From: Streptomyces chartreusis
GTDB taxonomy: Bacteria > Actinomycetota > Actinomycetes > Streptomycetales > Streptomycetaceae
Assembly (NCBI RefSeq): GCF_008704715.1
Contig: NZ_CP023689.1
Coordinates: 8,556,001-8,620,000 of the forward strand
DNA: 64,000 nucleotides
Reading direction: 5' to 3'
The first letter of the stretch is position 1. Each line of letters opens with the position of its first letter. Shown here piece by piece: positions 52,701-60,800 of the stretch. Below the pieces are notes generated by a model. That model searched no databases. It was given only the letters and a program-made list of their open reading frames with translations, and was not told the origin of the DNA. Both the position numbers and the translations under genes were made by a program.

Positions 52701-53602
52701 ACCCCTTCACCCTTATGGCATCCCTGAAATACTCGCTCCCGGTAGTCGACGGCGACTATTCGGAGCCCCGGTCCCAGCCGCATGCCTATCTTCAACCTCC
52801 CGGTGCACCGGCCAGTGGGCTGCCGGAGCCGGAAATGCCCGCGTGGACGAGCGCCAGGGCAAGCACGATCGAGGCTCAATACCTGAGCTTCAAGCGCAAA
52901 CCGAAGGGGCGTGAGCCCGGCGACGCGATGCCGCCCGGCTGGGCCTACCTCACTGATCCCGCCAACAGTCATCTCTGGGGAGAGAGCGGGGCATGGGTGA
53001 GGGCCCACCTCCTCCCGGCCCGACTGGGCGGGTGGAACTCCGAGAACAACCTCGTGCCGGCTCGCCGTGGTGTGAATAAGGACCTGGAACTGAACCTGGA
53101 GAAGCTGGCCTACGACGACAGCAAGAAGGATCCTATCTGGTACGAATCCAAGGTGACCTTCGGAAACACCGGCGTCATCAGGTCGGGCCCCCACGTACCG
53201 ATCAAGCACATCCCGACCCAGATAACGTCCACATACGGCATGCATGAGAAGAAGCACGGTAAATCCGGTGACCGTCGAGATCACTGGGATCGACTGGGTT
53301 TGAAAAAGTCCTACACGCTTGACATTGAGCCACCCCAGCGGGCCGAAGGGAGTCAGCTCTATATCAACACTTATGGCGACGTCCAGATGGTGAAGTACCT
53401 CGGCATATCAAAGGACTTGGCCAGGGAAATCCGGAAGCAGCGCGAGATGGAGCCCGGACGCGAATTCACGAGCCTGAGGCACTTCGAGAGCAGCATGAAA
53501 AATCGACTTGGGCAAAATTCGCAACGTCTACAGGAAGCCATCAATAAAATTAAGGCGCTTGGCTGGAAAGTGTCCTGGCTCAAGCTTCACCGGGAAAGGT
53601 AG
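46736..53602 (+). CDS. Giant eCIS-core (DUF4157) protein with C-terminal nuclease-like toxin region
   Basis: 2288 residues, ATGA overlap with the previous gene, GGGGAGG seven bases upstream. Domains in order: DUF4157 at ~40-125 (LDPGVRRDLEERLGHDLSRV) with the HExxH metal site AHELLHTVQ (His109-Glu-Leu-Leu-His113); a very long disordered acidic/Lys-rich linker to ~1000; charged helical/coiled-coil stretches; amphipathic and hydrophobic helices ~1300-1640 (FIEDLIEFVVSLVEAIIEIG, LPFIIGEIVITKVLAKLIPG); a second linker of PKDQ and PGKKDADG repeats; then a C-terminal globular part from ~1945. That part contains WVRAHLLPARLGGWNSENNL with VPARR (His2091, Asn2105), like HNH/beta-beta-alpha-Me nuclease toxins, and a helix-hairpin-helix-like end (LGISKDLAREIRKQREM, from ~2210). 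Cargo or effector of the particle is the likely role. The C-terminal ~350 codons are visibly less GC-rich. Confidence 0.9.
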   Translation: MSSQTQDGHAEQSAEQRRRKRKERAAKSRTLEPKEIVSGAGQPLDPGVRRDLEERLGHDLSRVRLHTGRDAGQLTELLGADAVAVGQDVFFAEGTFKPGTDEGRRLLAHELLHTVQNPHGLGTLRAGRELGAVSLPQQAIEREAESAAQDVVREPEAGPETADVEQDQATPGWLRYATVDADRNRAEAMDPATLVDRLANTVIRSLRTDPTDSAQRVRASLAPLSEELQERVLDRLEHRLLTFEHDFVVDLVTEIDEDGQAESEATARQRGFLAPEVEEDTAEDVQAEREKEQEAAQEKQQRNERTGPAPGPEKQPVNRAGNTAPAAGSTPENAGGTIPQGGTPGADAGKAEDDKEADPRTGGDASSPKGDGEQPTSPAAQSEQKPAQQGTAAGGRTAAQAAGKQSEKSGAEKSGQQGQQQDKGDKGKQGGGKDGDRAGAKQAEEKAKKEAGQEEAAGPRADAEDEATKARESAVAAEAAKKDEPGRDEGIASGTGKDDGFPGRAGTLDAARAQDQEGEEEREESSGQGGGSEVEVGGGEQSAWDIKLRPEDFLPEQDLDLSSVPTSEQIDESAANSAPPTPSFPASMPTRADKVQAQREQEDEEDAEREAAAKKDDPGTDDSPPVPGAEERAAEQGRPTESELDPEERSEPKPAPGVASRDPKQGDDPKAGPVAAEANTQDTKDRSKETGGGTAEQAAKDEKGTPTAGGPGDKTSGGDKGSAQARSDTSATQSPSDTVKKGAEGEKAASEEGATGASKTEESPGPQESKGPKDQGGSGTSDNYASGGGTTDSDGSTDVGATSSSDSTSSRPSGSDNSASETASLGSRTESRSSSRAEKTSPRAQEPRTEKPKEQAPQQESKAETKADSEGGADSGSRATPAAARGGGGGGASKGGSTGGGKSSGAKGKKASKAAPDLSGGSPEEGLAAASNLKPHQAVEAMDSVGGAVDKDVGKEHKQLASKPPAMDRPTGAPKTLHGKPDAEEAAQYNEDKAQRAEDAKDEKAEVKGEKKPEGKIDAEEMEEPDFFDQIGMMAGYAIGGIGDWLGFDVTAEDLAAQFAGMPTKDEAMKEAQNGTAPGVDMKGQADDKTEEQGGNTDDKSQEAAETGADDAGRRMGEDQIYPDAPKERLEGKVPAEQGGKSRVGGGGAGTGAVPPEAASEVAEHERKPQFKKALSDGRQDMGKGREKKTQDTRTSQEKHKRQVDKEVQSNTQEQTGKRGGVLTDVDKQRSDWTKDQDEELKKLGTKRSDREKKIRDDVKKEEEDTDKDVDKQKETSDKDVKDKGNKAEEDAEKKKDEKVDDSKGWLSKTLDWIKEKFIELRDKVVQIIKDAREAIVEALKNFKETVEGWINAAREGIVAMIKKFIEDLIEFVVSLVEAIIEIGRRIRKFITDLINAALAFVTRLAAALKQIMKDLLESIAKQLSDILNVLKKMLLDVLKACKDALKAVLDFATKFIAAFGEFMMILVDILSDPGGWLSGAKNSAYDGAKNHLFNEVKSAVKQWFNDKVKEITGLTEAVWNKLMKGGWTIEKIAKEVWDAIVPQLPFIIGEIVITKVLAKLIPGAGWGAAILEAIQAAIGSLGEILKAIGAVITWLKSVRQGGAGVLFAKAIAAGIVVLLEMAYELILSGIGKYVSKVGKRLKGVAANLGKDKGGGTGRGKDGQGGDEGAPSSTPPKKQTSTTPPDKKSQETPVKPKDQAAAPGRPKDQPGPGRPKDQAAPGKPKDEDGPAQPKDQDASARPKGTQPLSSKPKSPTNRTDKDHGRTDAKNNTPSDKSTKPTPPTAKDKNGKPKNEDTSDKKDTQPTPSPKPTAPKPGKGDGPDSAKKDSTKGNEDKGQDPNRRPDPDSKKDDSDTGGGKKDNDGSGTKDKTDSDGKDSPGKKDADGPGKKDADGPGKKDTDGKGKSDGAARPRPGKKGPGRPKSKQEKDRKKKEEEDSQDDRLPAIVARIRPPLRQKMRHGIPRSTYLAVLKAYQLRYRLTGLKPVGGDPFTLMASLKYSLPVVDGDYSEPRSQPHAYLQPPGAPASGLPEPEMPAWTSARASTIEAQYLSFKRKPKGREPGDAMPPGWAYLTDPANSHLWGESGAWVRAHLLPARLGGWNSENNLVPARRGVNKDLELNLEKLAYDDSKKDPIWYESKVTFGNTGVIRSGPHVPIKHIPTQITSTYGMHEKKHGKSGDRRDHWDRLGLKKSYTLDIEPPQRAEGSQLYINTYGDVQMVKYLGISKDLAREIRKQREMEPGREFTSLRHFESSMKNRLGQNSQRLQEAINKIKALGWKVSWLKLHRER
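52369..52440 (+). repeat. Three 24-bp tandem repeats (PGKKDADG) in the giant eCIS protein
   Basis: Copies at 52369-52392, 52393-52416 and 52417-52440; the first two are identical and the third has three changes. Each encodes PGKKDADG or PGKKDTDG and lies in the second linker just before the nuclease-like region. Confidence 0.85.
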
Positions 53603-53609
53603 GGATCAA

Positions 53610-54278
53610 ATGCGTCCATATGAGCGCAGTTTGCTCCAAGTGCTCCGCGAGGTGCGCGAATCACCGTTCTGTGATGTCGTGTACGAGGAGATGGGTCCGG
53701 GTGGGACAGGGATTGATCCCACCGGTATCTTCCAGCTGATGGCGGAGGAAGGTTTTCCACTCACTGAACGGCTAAAGGAGTCTTACTTCCCATACCGTTT
53801 CATAGCGCAGCACTGGCGTGCCGCAGATCCCGAGGTATCACTTGTCGGCGACTTCTGTGTCATGAATATCGACGCCAGCAGTGAACGAAAGCTTGAGCCT
53901 TTGGAAGACTTCATTTGGTACGAAAGTGACCGAGCGCTCCTCTCTGAACTCTCGATCCTCGACAACATCGCGCGGGGTGGCAGCGGCCAACTGGCCACGA
54001 TGCGGTTCCTGCCAGGCGTGTCGAGCCCGGAGATCTGGTACCTCGATAGATTCCACACCTTCGTCAAGCTCGACATGGATTACCGCGACTACCTGGACAA
54101 CCTCATCATCACGAAGGGTGTCATCGGTTGGCAGTACCTGTTCGCCGATGTCTCGCTCGGCGCCGACGAATTCGGCAACACCCTGGATGATCTCAGGACC
54201 ATGCTGCGCATCTTCCCGGAACAGTTCCCGGACCACGACTACGCGCCTCTGCAAGAACGCCTGGAGGCCCGCCTATGA
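53610..54278 (+). CDS. Probable immunity protein, SUKH/SMI1-like
   Basis: 222 residues, ATG 53610, AGGG five bases upstream, 7 bp after the giant gene. Acidic, no signal peptide or membrane helix. The block FHTFVKLDMDYRDYLDNLII followed by TKGVIGWQYLFADV strongly recalls the C-terminal part of SMI1/KNR4 (SUKH) proteins, a common immunity fold for polymorphic nuclease toxins. Codon use shares the lower GC of the toxin end and not of the downstream injection-system genes; the stop overlaps the next start (ATGA). Immunity to the adjacent nuclease is inferred from position, fold and composition, not shown. Confidence 0.65.
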   Translation: MRPYERSLLQVLREVRESPFCDVVYEEMGPGGTGIDPTGIFQLMAEEGFPLTERLKESYFPYRFIAQHWRAADPEVSLVGDFCVMNIDASSERKLEPLEDFIWYESDRALLSELSILDNIARGGSGQLATMRFLPGVSSPEIWYLDRFHTFVKLDMDYRDYLDNLIITKGVIGWQYLFADVSLGADEFGNTLDDLRTMLRIFPEQFPDHDYAPLQERLEARL

Positions 54279-54970
54279 CTCGCTACGCCGACATCCCCAA
54301 ACCCATCCGCTCCGGAATAGTCGTACTCAACCCCGACACCGGCACCCCCCAGCGGATCATCGTCCTGCAGTTCAACCCGGACACCCTGGAGCGCAGCGTC
54401 GCCCCCCAGTCGGCCGGCGACAGTGGTGACTCCGGAAGTGGGGGTGCCGGGAGCGGCGATCGTAATGAGGCTCTCCGGCTCAAGGGCCCCGCTCAGGAGA
54501 CCTGGAAGTTCACCGCCGAGATCGACGCCACCGATCAGTTCGAAGTCGCCGCGCCCGATGGGATCCACCCGCAGCTCGCCACGCTCGAAATGCTGGTGCA
54601 GCCGACCACGGCCCAGCTCCGCGCAGCGATGAAGCTGTCGCAGAAGGGCGCGATCGAGATCAGTCCGATCGAGATGCCGCTGACGCTCTTCACCTGGGGG
54701 AGCAAGCGGGTCATGCCCGTGCGGCTCACCGAGTTGTCCGTCAATGAGTCGGCGTTCGACGTGAACCTCAACCCGATCCGCGCCTCCCTCAGCATCGGCA
54801 TGAAGATCCTCACCGTCAGCGATCTCCCCGCCGGGCACCGCGGAGCGGACCTGTACATGGCGCACCTCGCGCAGAAGGAGCGGCTCGCGGCGGCCGCGCG
54901 CGGTGGCGGCCTCGGTTCGCTCGGGCTCGGCGGCGGCCTCGGAACCAACGTCGTGATCGGAAGGGGCTGA
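54275..54970 (+). CDS. CIS_tube-domain protein (tube initiator/baseplate, Pvc7-like)
   Basis: 231 residues. N-terminal contractile-injection-system tube-protein domain: IVLQFNPDTLERSVAPQSAG, KFTAEIDATDQFEVAAPDGI, HPQLATLEMLV and PLTLFTWGSKRVMPVRLTEL. Glycine-rich ending (GLGSLGLGGGLGTNVVIGRG). Homologues link hub and tube. The start overlaps the stop of the SUKH-like gene, so the cassette is translationally coupled on both sides. Confidence 0.85.
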   Translation: MTRYADIPKPIRSGIVVLNPDTGTPQRIIVLQFNPDTLERSVAPQSAGDSGDSGSGGAGSGDRNEALRLKGPAQETWKFTAEIDATDQFEVAAPDGIHPQLATLEMLVQPTTAQLRAAMKLSQKGAIEISPIEMPLTLFTWGSKRVMPVRLTELSVNESAFDVNLNPIRASLSIGMKILTVSDLPAGHRGADLYMAHLAQKERLAAAARGGGLGSLGLGGGLGTNVVIGRG

Positions 54971-54980
54971 GGAGACACCC

Positions 54981-55367
54981 ATGGCCGAGATAGAGCCCTA
55001 CGAGAACGCCCTCGACGCGATACCGGGCGCCCATCCCTACCCCCGCACCAGCCGCTACCACGACGCCGAGATCGGCATCCACCGGCAGCCCGACGGGACC
55101 GAAGTGCGGTACACCAAGCGCCGCCTGCTGCCCCCGCTCGACCCGGCCGGTCCCGACAGCGATCTCAACCAGCCCCACACCGTCGGCGCCGGCGAGCGCC
55201 CCGACCTGCTCGCGCAGCGGTACTTCGGTGACCCCTCCCAGTGGTGGCAGATCGCCGACGCCAACCCCGTACTCGATCCACGCGAGTTGACCGACGAGGC
55301 GGGCCGCGTCATCGACATCCCGCTCGCCGGCGGGTTCCCGGGCGGCAGGGGAGACCGGCGTGTTTGA
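54981..55367 (+). CDS. LysM-domain baseplate protein (gp53-like)
   Basis: 128 residues, GGAG upstream. C-terminal half has a LysM-like motif HTVGAGERPDLLAQRYFGDP followed by SQWWQIADANPVLDPRELTD, typical of the T4 gp53/LysM proteins that clamp baseplate wedges in contractile systems. N-terminal 45 residues include YPRTSRYHDAEIG. Overlaps the start of the hub gene by 8 bp. Confidence 0.85.
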   Translation: MAEIEPYENALDAIPGAHPYPRTSRYHDAEIGIHRQPDGTEVRYTKRRLLPPLDPAGPDSDLNQPHTVGAGERPDLLAQRYFGDPSQWWQIADANPVLDPRELTDEAGRVIDIPLAGGFPGGRGDRRV

Positions 55368-56499
55368 TCTGCCCGTGGGGCAGGGCCCCGTCCACATCAC
55401 GCTCCTCATGGGGCCCAAGCTCGCCCGGCCCGTCCCGGCCGAGGTGACCGAGGCCCTGCTGTCCGCCCAGATCACCGCCACCGCGGGGGAGCGCAGTGGG
55501 TTTCAGCTCGCCTTCGACCTCACCAAGAACGGGATCATCAGCCGACGGCTGCTCCCCGAAGGCTTCTTCGATCCGAAGACGCGCCTCGTCGTCACCGTCT
55601 CCGTCAAGGGCACCTCGGACGTGCTCTTCGACGGGCTCGTCGTACGGCACGAGGTCGGCGCCAGCAACCAGCCCGGCCACTCCACCCTCACCGTCACCGG
55701 CGAGGACCTCACCCTCCTCATGGACCTGGAGGAGCGCACCGCGCGGTACCCGAACCTGCCGCCCTCCGAACGTGTCCTCGCCATCCTGCGCCGCTACTCC
55801 GACTACGGCATCCGGCCCGACGTCTACACCGAGAAGGTCGCCCAACCCCCGCACCAGGACCTCCGCGTGCACTACCAGACCGGCACCGACCTGCAGTACG
55901 TCACCGAGCTCGCGCGGGCCAACGGCTACACCTTCTACCTCGAACCCGGACCGAACCCCGGCCAGTCGAGCGCCCGTTGGGGACCCGAGGTCCGCCTCGG
56001 CATCCGCCAGCACGCCCTCAACGTCAACATGGACGCCAACTCCACCGTGGACCAGCTGACGTTCGCCTACGACGGCACCGCACGCGAGGAGCCGCAGGCC
56101 CGCTGGCAGAACCCCGAGACCCGGCAGTCGGACCTGCTCCCGCAGCCGTCCATCAGCCCGCTGCGCCCGCCCCTCGGCAAGCGGCCCACCCCGGCCCTCA
56201 AACGCAGGACGCTCTCCGGCACCGCCAAGCAGCAGCGCGAGCAGGCCGAGGCCGAACTCCTCGCCCGTGCCGCCGTGTCCGCCGACGTCGTCTCCGGCTC
56301 CGGCTCGCTCGACGTCATCCGGCACGGCTACATCCTCCAGCCCCGCCAGCTCGTCGGCGTACGCGGCTCGGGACGGGCGTACGACGGCGACTACTTCGTC
56401 AAGTCCGTCACGCACAACCTCCGTCCGGGCTCGTACCAGCAGAACTTCACCCTCTCCAGGGAGGGCCTCGAAGCGCGCAGCGACTACGTCCGGCCGTAA
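55360..56499 (+). CDS. Baseplate hub protein (gp27-like)
   Basis: 379 residues from GTG 55360. Late-control-D/gp27-like fold: ITATAGERSGFQLAFDLTKN, VVRHEVGASNQPGHSTLTVT, YRTGTDLQYV-type block read as HYQTGTDLQYVTELARANGY with TFYLEP, and a C-terminal IRHGYILQPRQLVGVRGSGR with YFVKSVTHNLRPGSYQQNFT. Forms the trimeric hub below the tube and above the spike. Charged linker at ~250-300. Confidence 0.9.
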   Translation: MFDLPVGQGPVHITLLMGPKLARPVPAEVTEALLSAQITATAGERSGFQLAFDLTKNGIISRRLLPEGFFDPKTRLVVTVSVKGTSDVLFDGLVVRHEVGASNQPGHSTLTVTGEDLTLLMDLEERTARYPNLPPSERVLAILRRYSDYGIRPDVYTEKVAQPPHQDLRVHYQTGTDLQYVTELARANGYTFYLEPGPNPGQSSARWGPEVRLGIRQHALNVNMDANSTVDQLTFAYDGTAREEPQARWQNPETRQSDLLPQPSISPLRPPLGKRPTPALKRRTLSGTAKQQREQAEAELLARAAVSADVVSGSGSLDVIRHGYILQPRQLVGVRGSGRAYDGDYFVKSVTHNLRPGSYQQNFTLSREGLEARSDYVRP

Positions 56500-56537
56500 C
56501 CACCCGTAAGACACCACCGACCAGGAGCAACTCCACC

Positions 56538-57074
56538 ATGGCGGCACCCAGCAATCGCTACCTCGGCAAGTTTCGCGGCCGGGTCGTCAGCAACGACGAC
56601 CCGCTGCGCATCGGCCGTATCACCGTCGAGGTCCCGGACGTCCTCGGCAACGAGCCGTCCACCTGGGCGCTGCCCTGCCTGCCGTTCACCGGGCCGGAGT
56701 CGGGGCAGTTCGTGGTGCCGCCGCCGGGCGCGGGCGTGTGGGTGGAGTTCGAGCAGGGGGATCCGAGCTTCCCGGTGTGGACCGGGTGCTGGTACGGCGC
56801 GGCCGAGGAACTGCCGCCCGACGCGCGGCGGGAGCTCCAGGGCAACTCGCCGAACAAGCCCGTCGTCGTGCAGACGCCCCAGGCGCACAAGCTCGTCATG
56901 AACGACACCGCCGGCGCCGAGCAGGGAATCCTGCTCCAGGCCCAGGGCGGCGCATACATCCGTATCACCAGGGAGGCCGTGGTCATCTCGACCGGCGCGG
57001 GCGCCGAGATCCTGCTGCGCGGCAACGAAGTGACCATCAACGAGGGCCAGTTGACCGTGCTCTCCAAGCGATGA
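56538..57074 (+). CDS. Spike protein, baseplate assembly V/gp5 OB-fold type
   Basis: 178 residues, AGGAG upstream. OB-fold of VgrG/gpV proteins: GKFRGRVVSNDDPLRIGRIT with VEVPDVLGNEPSTWALPCLP, then VVPPPGAGVWVEFEQGDPSF with PVWTGCWYG; a short beta-helix-like end (GAEILLRGNEVTINEG). No extra effector domain, unlike many VgrGs. It makes the central needle tipped by the PAAR-like protein encoded next. Confidence 0.92.
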   Translation: MAAPSNRYLGKFRGRVVSNDDPLRIGRITVEVPDVLGNEPSTWALPCLPFTGPESGQFVVPPPGAGVWVEFEQGDPSFPVWTGCWYGAAEELPPDARRELQGNSPNKPVVVQTPQAHKLVMNDTAGAEQGILLQAQGGAYIRITREAVVISTGAGAEILLRGNEVTINEGQLTVLSKR

Positions 57075-57096
57075 GAAAGACGGGGGAATCGAAGAA

Positions 57097-57432
57097 ATGT
57101 CCGGGAGTCTGCTCGACGCCGACGCCGTGATCGGCTGTCCGCACGGCGGCCGCGTCGCGCCCGCCACCACCGCCTCCGGCGGCGTACGCCTCGCGGGCGC
57201 CGCCGTCGCCACCGCCGCCCACAGCTACGTCGTCACCGGCTGCCCGCACACCGTCGACGGCGTGCCCGCACCGTGCGTGACGGCCCGCTGGACCGCCGAC
57301 GGCACCGGCGTCACCGTCGACGGCCGGCCCGTGCTGCTCGACACCTCCGCGGCCCAGTGCTTCAGCGCGGCCCTGGTGCCACAGGGCCCACCCGTACTCC
57401 AGGCCGCGCAGCGAAAGGTCACCGTCCGATGA
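57097..57432 (+). CDS. PAAR-like spike tip protein
   Basis: 111 residues. Two parallel Cys/His elements, IGCPHGGRVAP and TGCPHTVDGVPAPCV, plus a third Cys late (AAQCFSAAL) resemble PAAR-like tips in eCIS loci, which bind a metal ion at the point of the spike. ATGA overlap with the gp25 gene downstream. Confidence 0.85.
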   Translation: MSGSLLDADAVIGCPHGGRVAPATTASGGVRLAGAAVATAAHSYVVTGCPHTVDGVPAPCVTARWTADGTGVTVDGRPVLLDTSAAQCFSAALVPQGPPVLQAAQRKVTVR

Positions 57433-57821
57433 GCCGCCACCCGAGCGGGCGCCCCCGCAGCGACATCGCGTTCCCGTTCCGCGCCGACCGCCGGGGCCGT
57501 ACCGCGCACGCCACCCGCGGCGAGCACGCCCACGACCTCATCGAGCAGCTGCTGTTCACCAGCCCCGGCGAGCGCGTGATGCGGCCCGACTTCGGCTGCG
57601 GACTCCTCGACCTGGTCTTCGCCCCGACCAGCCCGGAACTCATCAGCACCCTCGAACTCTCCGTCCAGGCCTCCCTCCAGCGCTGGCTCGGCGACCTCAT
57701 CGACGTGGAGGCCCTCGACGTGATCAGCGAGGACAACGTCGTCCGTGTGTATCTGTCGTACGTCGTGCGCGCCGACGGCGCCCGGCGCGACGACGTCTTC
57801 GAAGGGAGGGCCGCGGCATGA
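57429..57821 (+). CDS. Baseplate wedge protein GPW/gp25
   Basis: 130 residues. GPW/gp25 lysozyme-like family: IAFPFRADRRGRTAHATRGE, IEQLLFTSPGERVMRPDFGC, GLLDLVFAPTSPELIST and a final YVVRADGARRDDVFEGR. The EPR-like motif of the family is represented by MRPDFG. Joins sheath start to the baseplate. ATGA overlaps on both ends, so part of a tightly coupled unit. Confidence 0.93.
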   Translation: MSRHPSGRPRSDIAFPFRADRRGRTAHATRGEHAHDLIEQLLFTSPGERVMRPDFGCGLLDLVFAPTSPELISTLELSVQASLQRWLGDLIDVEALDVISEDNVVRVYLSYVVRADGARRDDVFEGRAAA

Positions 57822-60800
57822 CCGGGACGACCACGACCCCCTCCCGCCGGGCCAAGGTCCGCGCCGCCCAGCTCAACGGCGTCGACGCCGTCGAGGTCTC
57901 CGACGACGGCCTGCTGCTCACCGTCGGCTTCCTCGGGAAGGCCCCGCACGGCCTCGGCCCCGAGAACGTCCGCATCGACGGCGGCCGCCGCATCACCGGC
58001 ATCACCGCCGTGGACGTCAGCGTGGAGCGCGAGGAGGACCCCGAGCTCGACGACCGGCTCTACGTCACCCTCGACCGCGCCGGCGACACCTCCCGCTACC
58101 GGCTCTCCCTCGTCGAGACCGACCCGTACGGACGGCCCGGGACGGAGCCGTACCGCGGCTTCGACCAGCGCTACCACAGCGCGACCTTCGCCTTCCGGCC
58201 CGACTGCCCGACCCCCTTCGACTGCAAGGAGGACGGGCACGACGCCCCGGAGTTCCCGTCCGCGCCCGTCATCGACTACACCGCCCGCGACTACGACACC
58301 ATCCGCAAGCTGCTCCTCGACCGGCTCGCGCTGACCACGCCCGACTGGGTCGAGCGCAACCCCGCCGACCTGGGCGTCACCCTCGTCGAACTGCTCGCGT
58401 ACACCGGTGACCAGATCAGCTACCAGCAGGACGCGGTCGCCACCGAGGCCTACCTCGACACCGCACGGCGGCGCGTCTCCGTGCGGCGGCACGTACGGCT
58501 CATCGACTACGCCATGCACGACGGCTGCACCGCCCGCGCCTACGTCGCCGTCGAGACCGCGGGCGACCACACGCTCGCCCCGGGCACCTTCCGCTTCGCC
58601 TCCGTCGACGTGCGCACCCTCGACCCGCACGACCGCCCCGAGCCGGGCACGGTCGTCGACGAGGCCGACCTCGGCGACCTCGACGAGCGCGGCTCGGTGG
58701 AGGTCTTCGAACCCGTCGTCACCGAGGACCCGCTGGAACTGCGCGCCGCGCACAACGCGATCCGGCTGTGGACCTGGGGCGGCGAGGTCTGCACCCTGCC
58801 CAAGGGCGCCACCTCCGCCACCCTGCGCGACGAGTGGGTCGACCAGGAGACCTGCCGGGACCGCCGGCTCGACCTGCGGCCGGGCGACCTGCTCGTCCTG
58901 GAGGAGGTCAAGGGGCCGCGCACCGGCACCCCGGGCGACGCCGACCCGAGCCACCGGCAGGCCGTCCGCCTCACCTCCGTCACCCCGGCCGTCGACCGCA
59001 TCGAGGACCAGCCGGTCCTGGAGATCACCTGGGTCGCCGAGGACGCCCTGCGCTTCCCGCTCTGCCTCACCACGCGCGGCGGCCGCGACTGCCTGCCGGT
59101 CGAGGACGTGTCCCTCGCCCGCGGCAACGTCGTCCTCGTCGACCACGGCCGTACGCTCCACGGGCTCCCCGAGACCTTCACCGTCCCGCAGGTCCCCGCC
59201 GAGGTCGCCCCCTGCGACGGGCCCGCCTTCGGCTGCCACGACCGCGAGGAGGGCAACGCACCCGCCCGGCTCGTCAACTCCCTCACGGACAAGGCGGAGT
59301 CCGGTGACGCACTGACCGCCGACGACGTCCGCGAACTCTTCGAGGTGGTCGGCGAGGCCGCGACCAACCGCGCCGGACTCGGCCTGGAACGCGCCGGCCA
59401 GCGCCACGAACGCGTCGTGCCCGGCACGGCGTACGCCCAGGCCGCCGCCCTGCGTACGCTGCTCGCCCAGTCCGTGTACCCGGGCATCCGGCCCCGCTTC
59501 CGCCCCGTCCTCGGACGGGCGCCCGTCACACAGGCGGTGCCGTTCCCCGAGCCGGCCACCGTCGCCGCCGGACAGGCCGCGCGGATCGGCGCGATCCCGG
59601 GGCGGGTGCGGCAGCGGCTCGTCGAGCTGTGGCGCAGCGCCCGCGACCGGGACGGCCTCGCCGACGAGGAGATCGCCGAGCTCACGGTGATCTACGGACT
59701 GCGGATCCTGGAGCGCATCGAGCTGCGCCGCCATCCCGTCCGAGCCCTGCGCGAACTGCTGTTCCGCAGCGACCAGCTGCTCGACGCCAAGCTGCGCCGC
59801 ATAGAGGTCCTCACGGCCCGCGCCCGCGCCGGCACCGTCCTCGACGGGCACATCGCCTGGGAGATCGCCCACAGCTGGGGTCCCTCCTACGCTGCCGGGC
59901 TGCACCCCGAGGAGCCGGTGCTGCGGGGCTCCGCGACCGCCGCGCTCGGGCAGGACCCGCGTCGCGCCCTGCCCGCCGTACGCCTGCACGCGGGCGACGA
60001 CGAGACCTGGGAACCGCGCCGCGACCTGCTCGACAGCGGCCCGCGTGACCGGCACTTCGTCGGCGAACCGGAGGACGACGGCCGGCTCGCCCTGCGCTTC
60101 GGCGACGGCCGCCACGGCACCAGGCCCACTCCCGGATCACGGCTCGCCGCGCACTACCGCCTCGGCGGCGGCATCGCCGGCAACGTCGGCGCGGAGGCCA
60201 TCAACCACCTGGTCGTGCAGTCCGACTGCACGCCCCCGCCCGCCGCCGTGGTCCGCAACCCGCTGCCCGCCGTCGGCGGCACGGAACCCGAACCCGTCGA
60301 GCAGGTACGCCAGTTGGCGCCGCTCGACCTGCGCCGCACCCGGCTCCGCGCGGTCACCGCCGAGGACTACGCGGCCCTCGCCGGCGCCCTGCCCGGCGTC
60401 CGGCGCGCGGCGGCGGAACTGCGCTGGACCGGCAGCGTCCAGGAGGCGCACATCGCGGTCGACGCGCAGGGCACCGGCACCCCGTCCGCCGGCCTGCTGG
60501 CGTCGGTCGAGCAGGCCCTGGAGCCGTACCGGCGCATCGGCCACGACCTGGTCGTCGGCGCCGCGCGACTCGTCCCGCTGGACATCGCGCTCACCGTCTG
60601 CGCCGCGCCCGGACACCAGCACGGGCAGATCCTGGCCGAGCTGTACCGCGTACTCGGCAGCGGAGTGCGGGGCTTCTTCCACCCGGACGCGCTGACCTTC
60701 GGCGAGCCGGTGCGGCTGAGCCGGCTGGTCGCCGTCGCGGCCGCCGTGCCCGGCGTGGAGAGCGTCCAGGTCACCCGGCTGCGCAGGCTGTTCGAACCGG

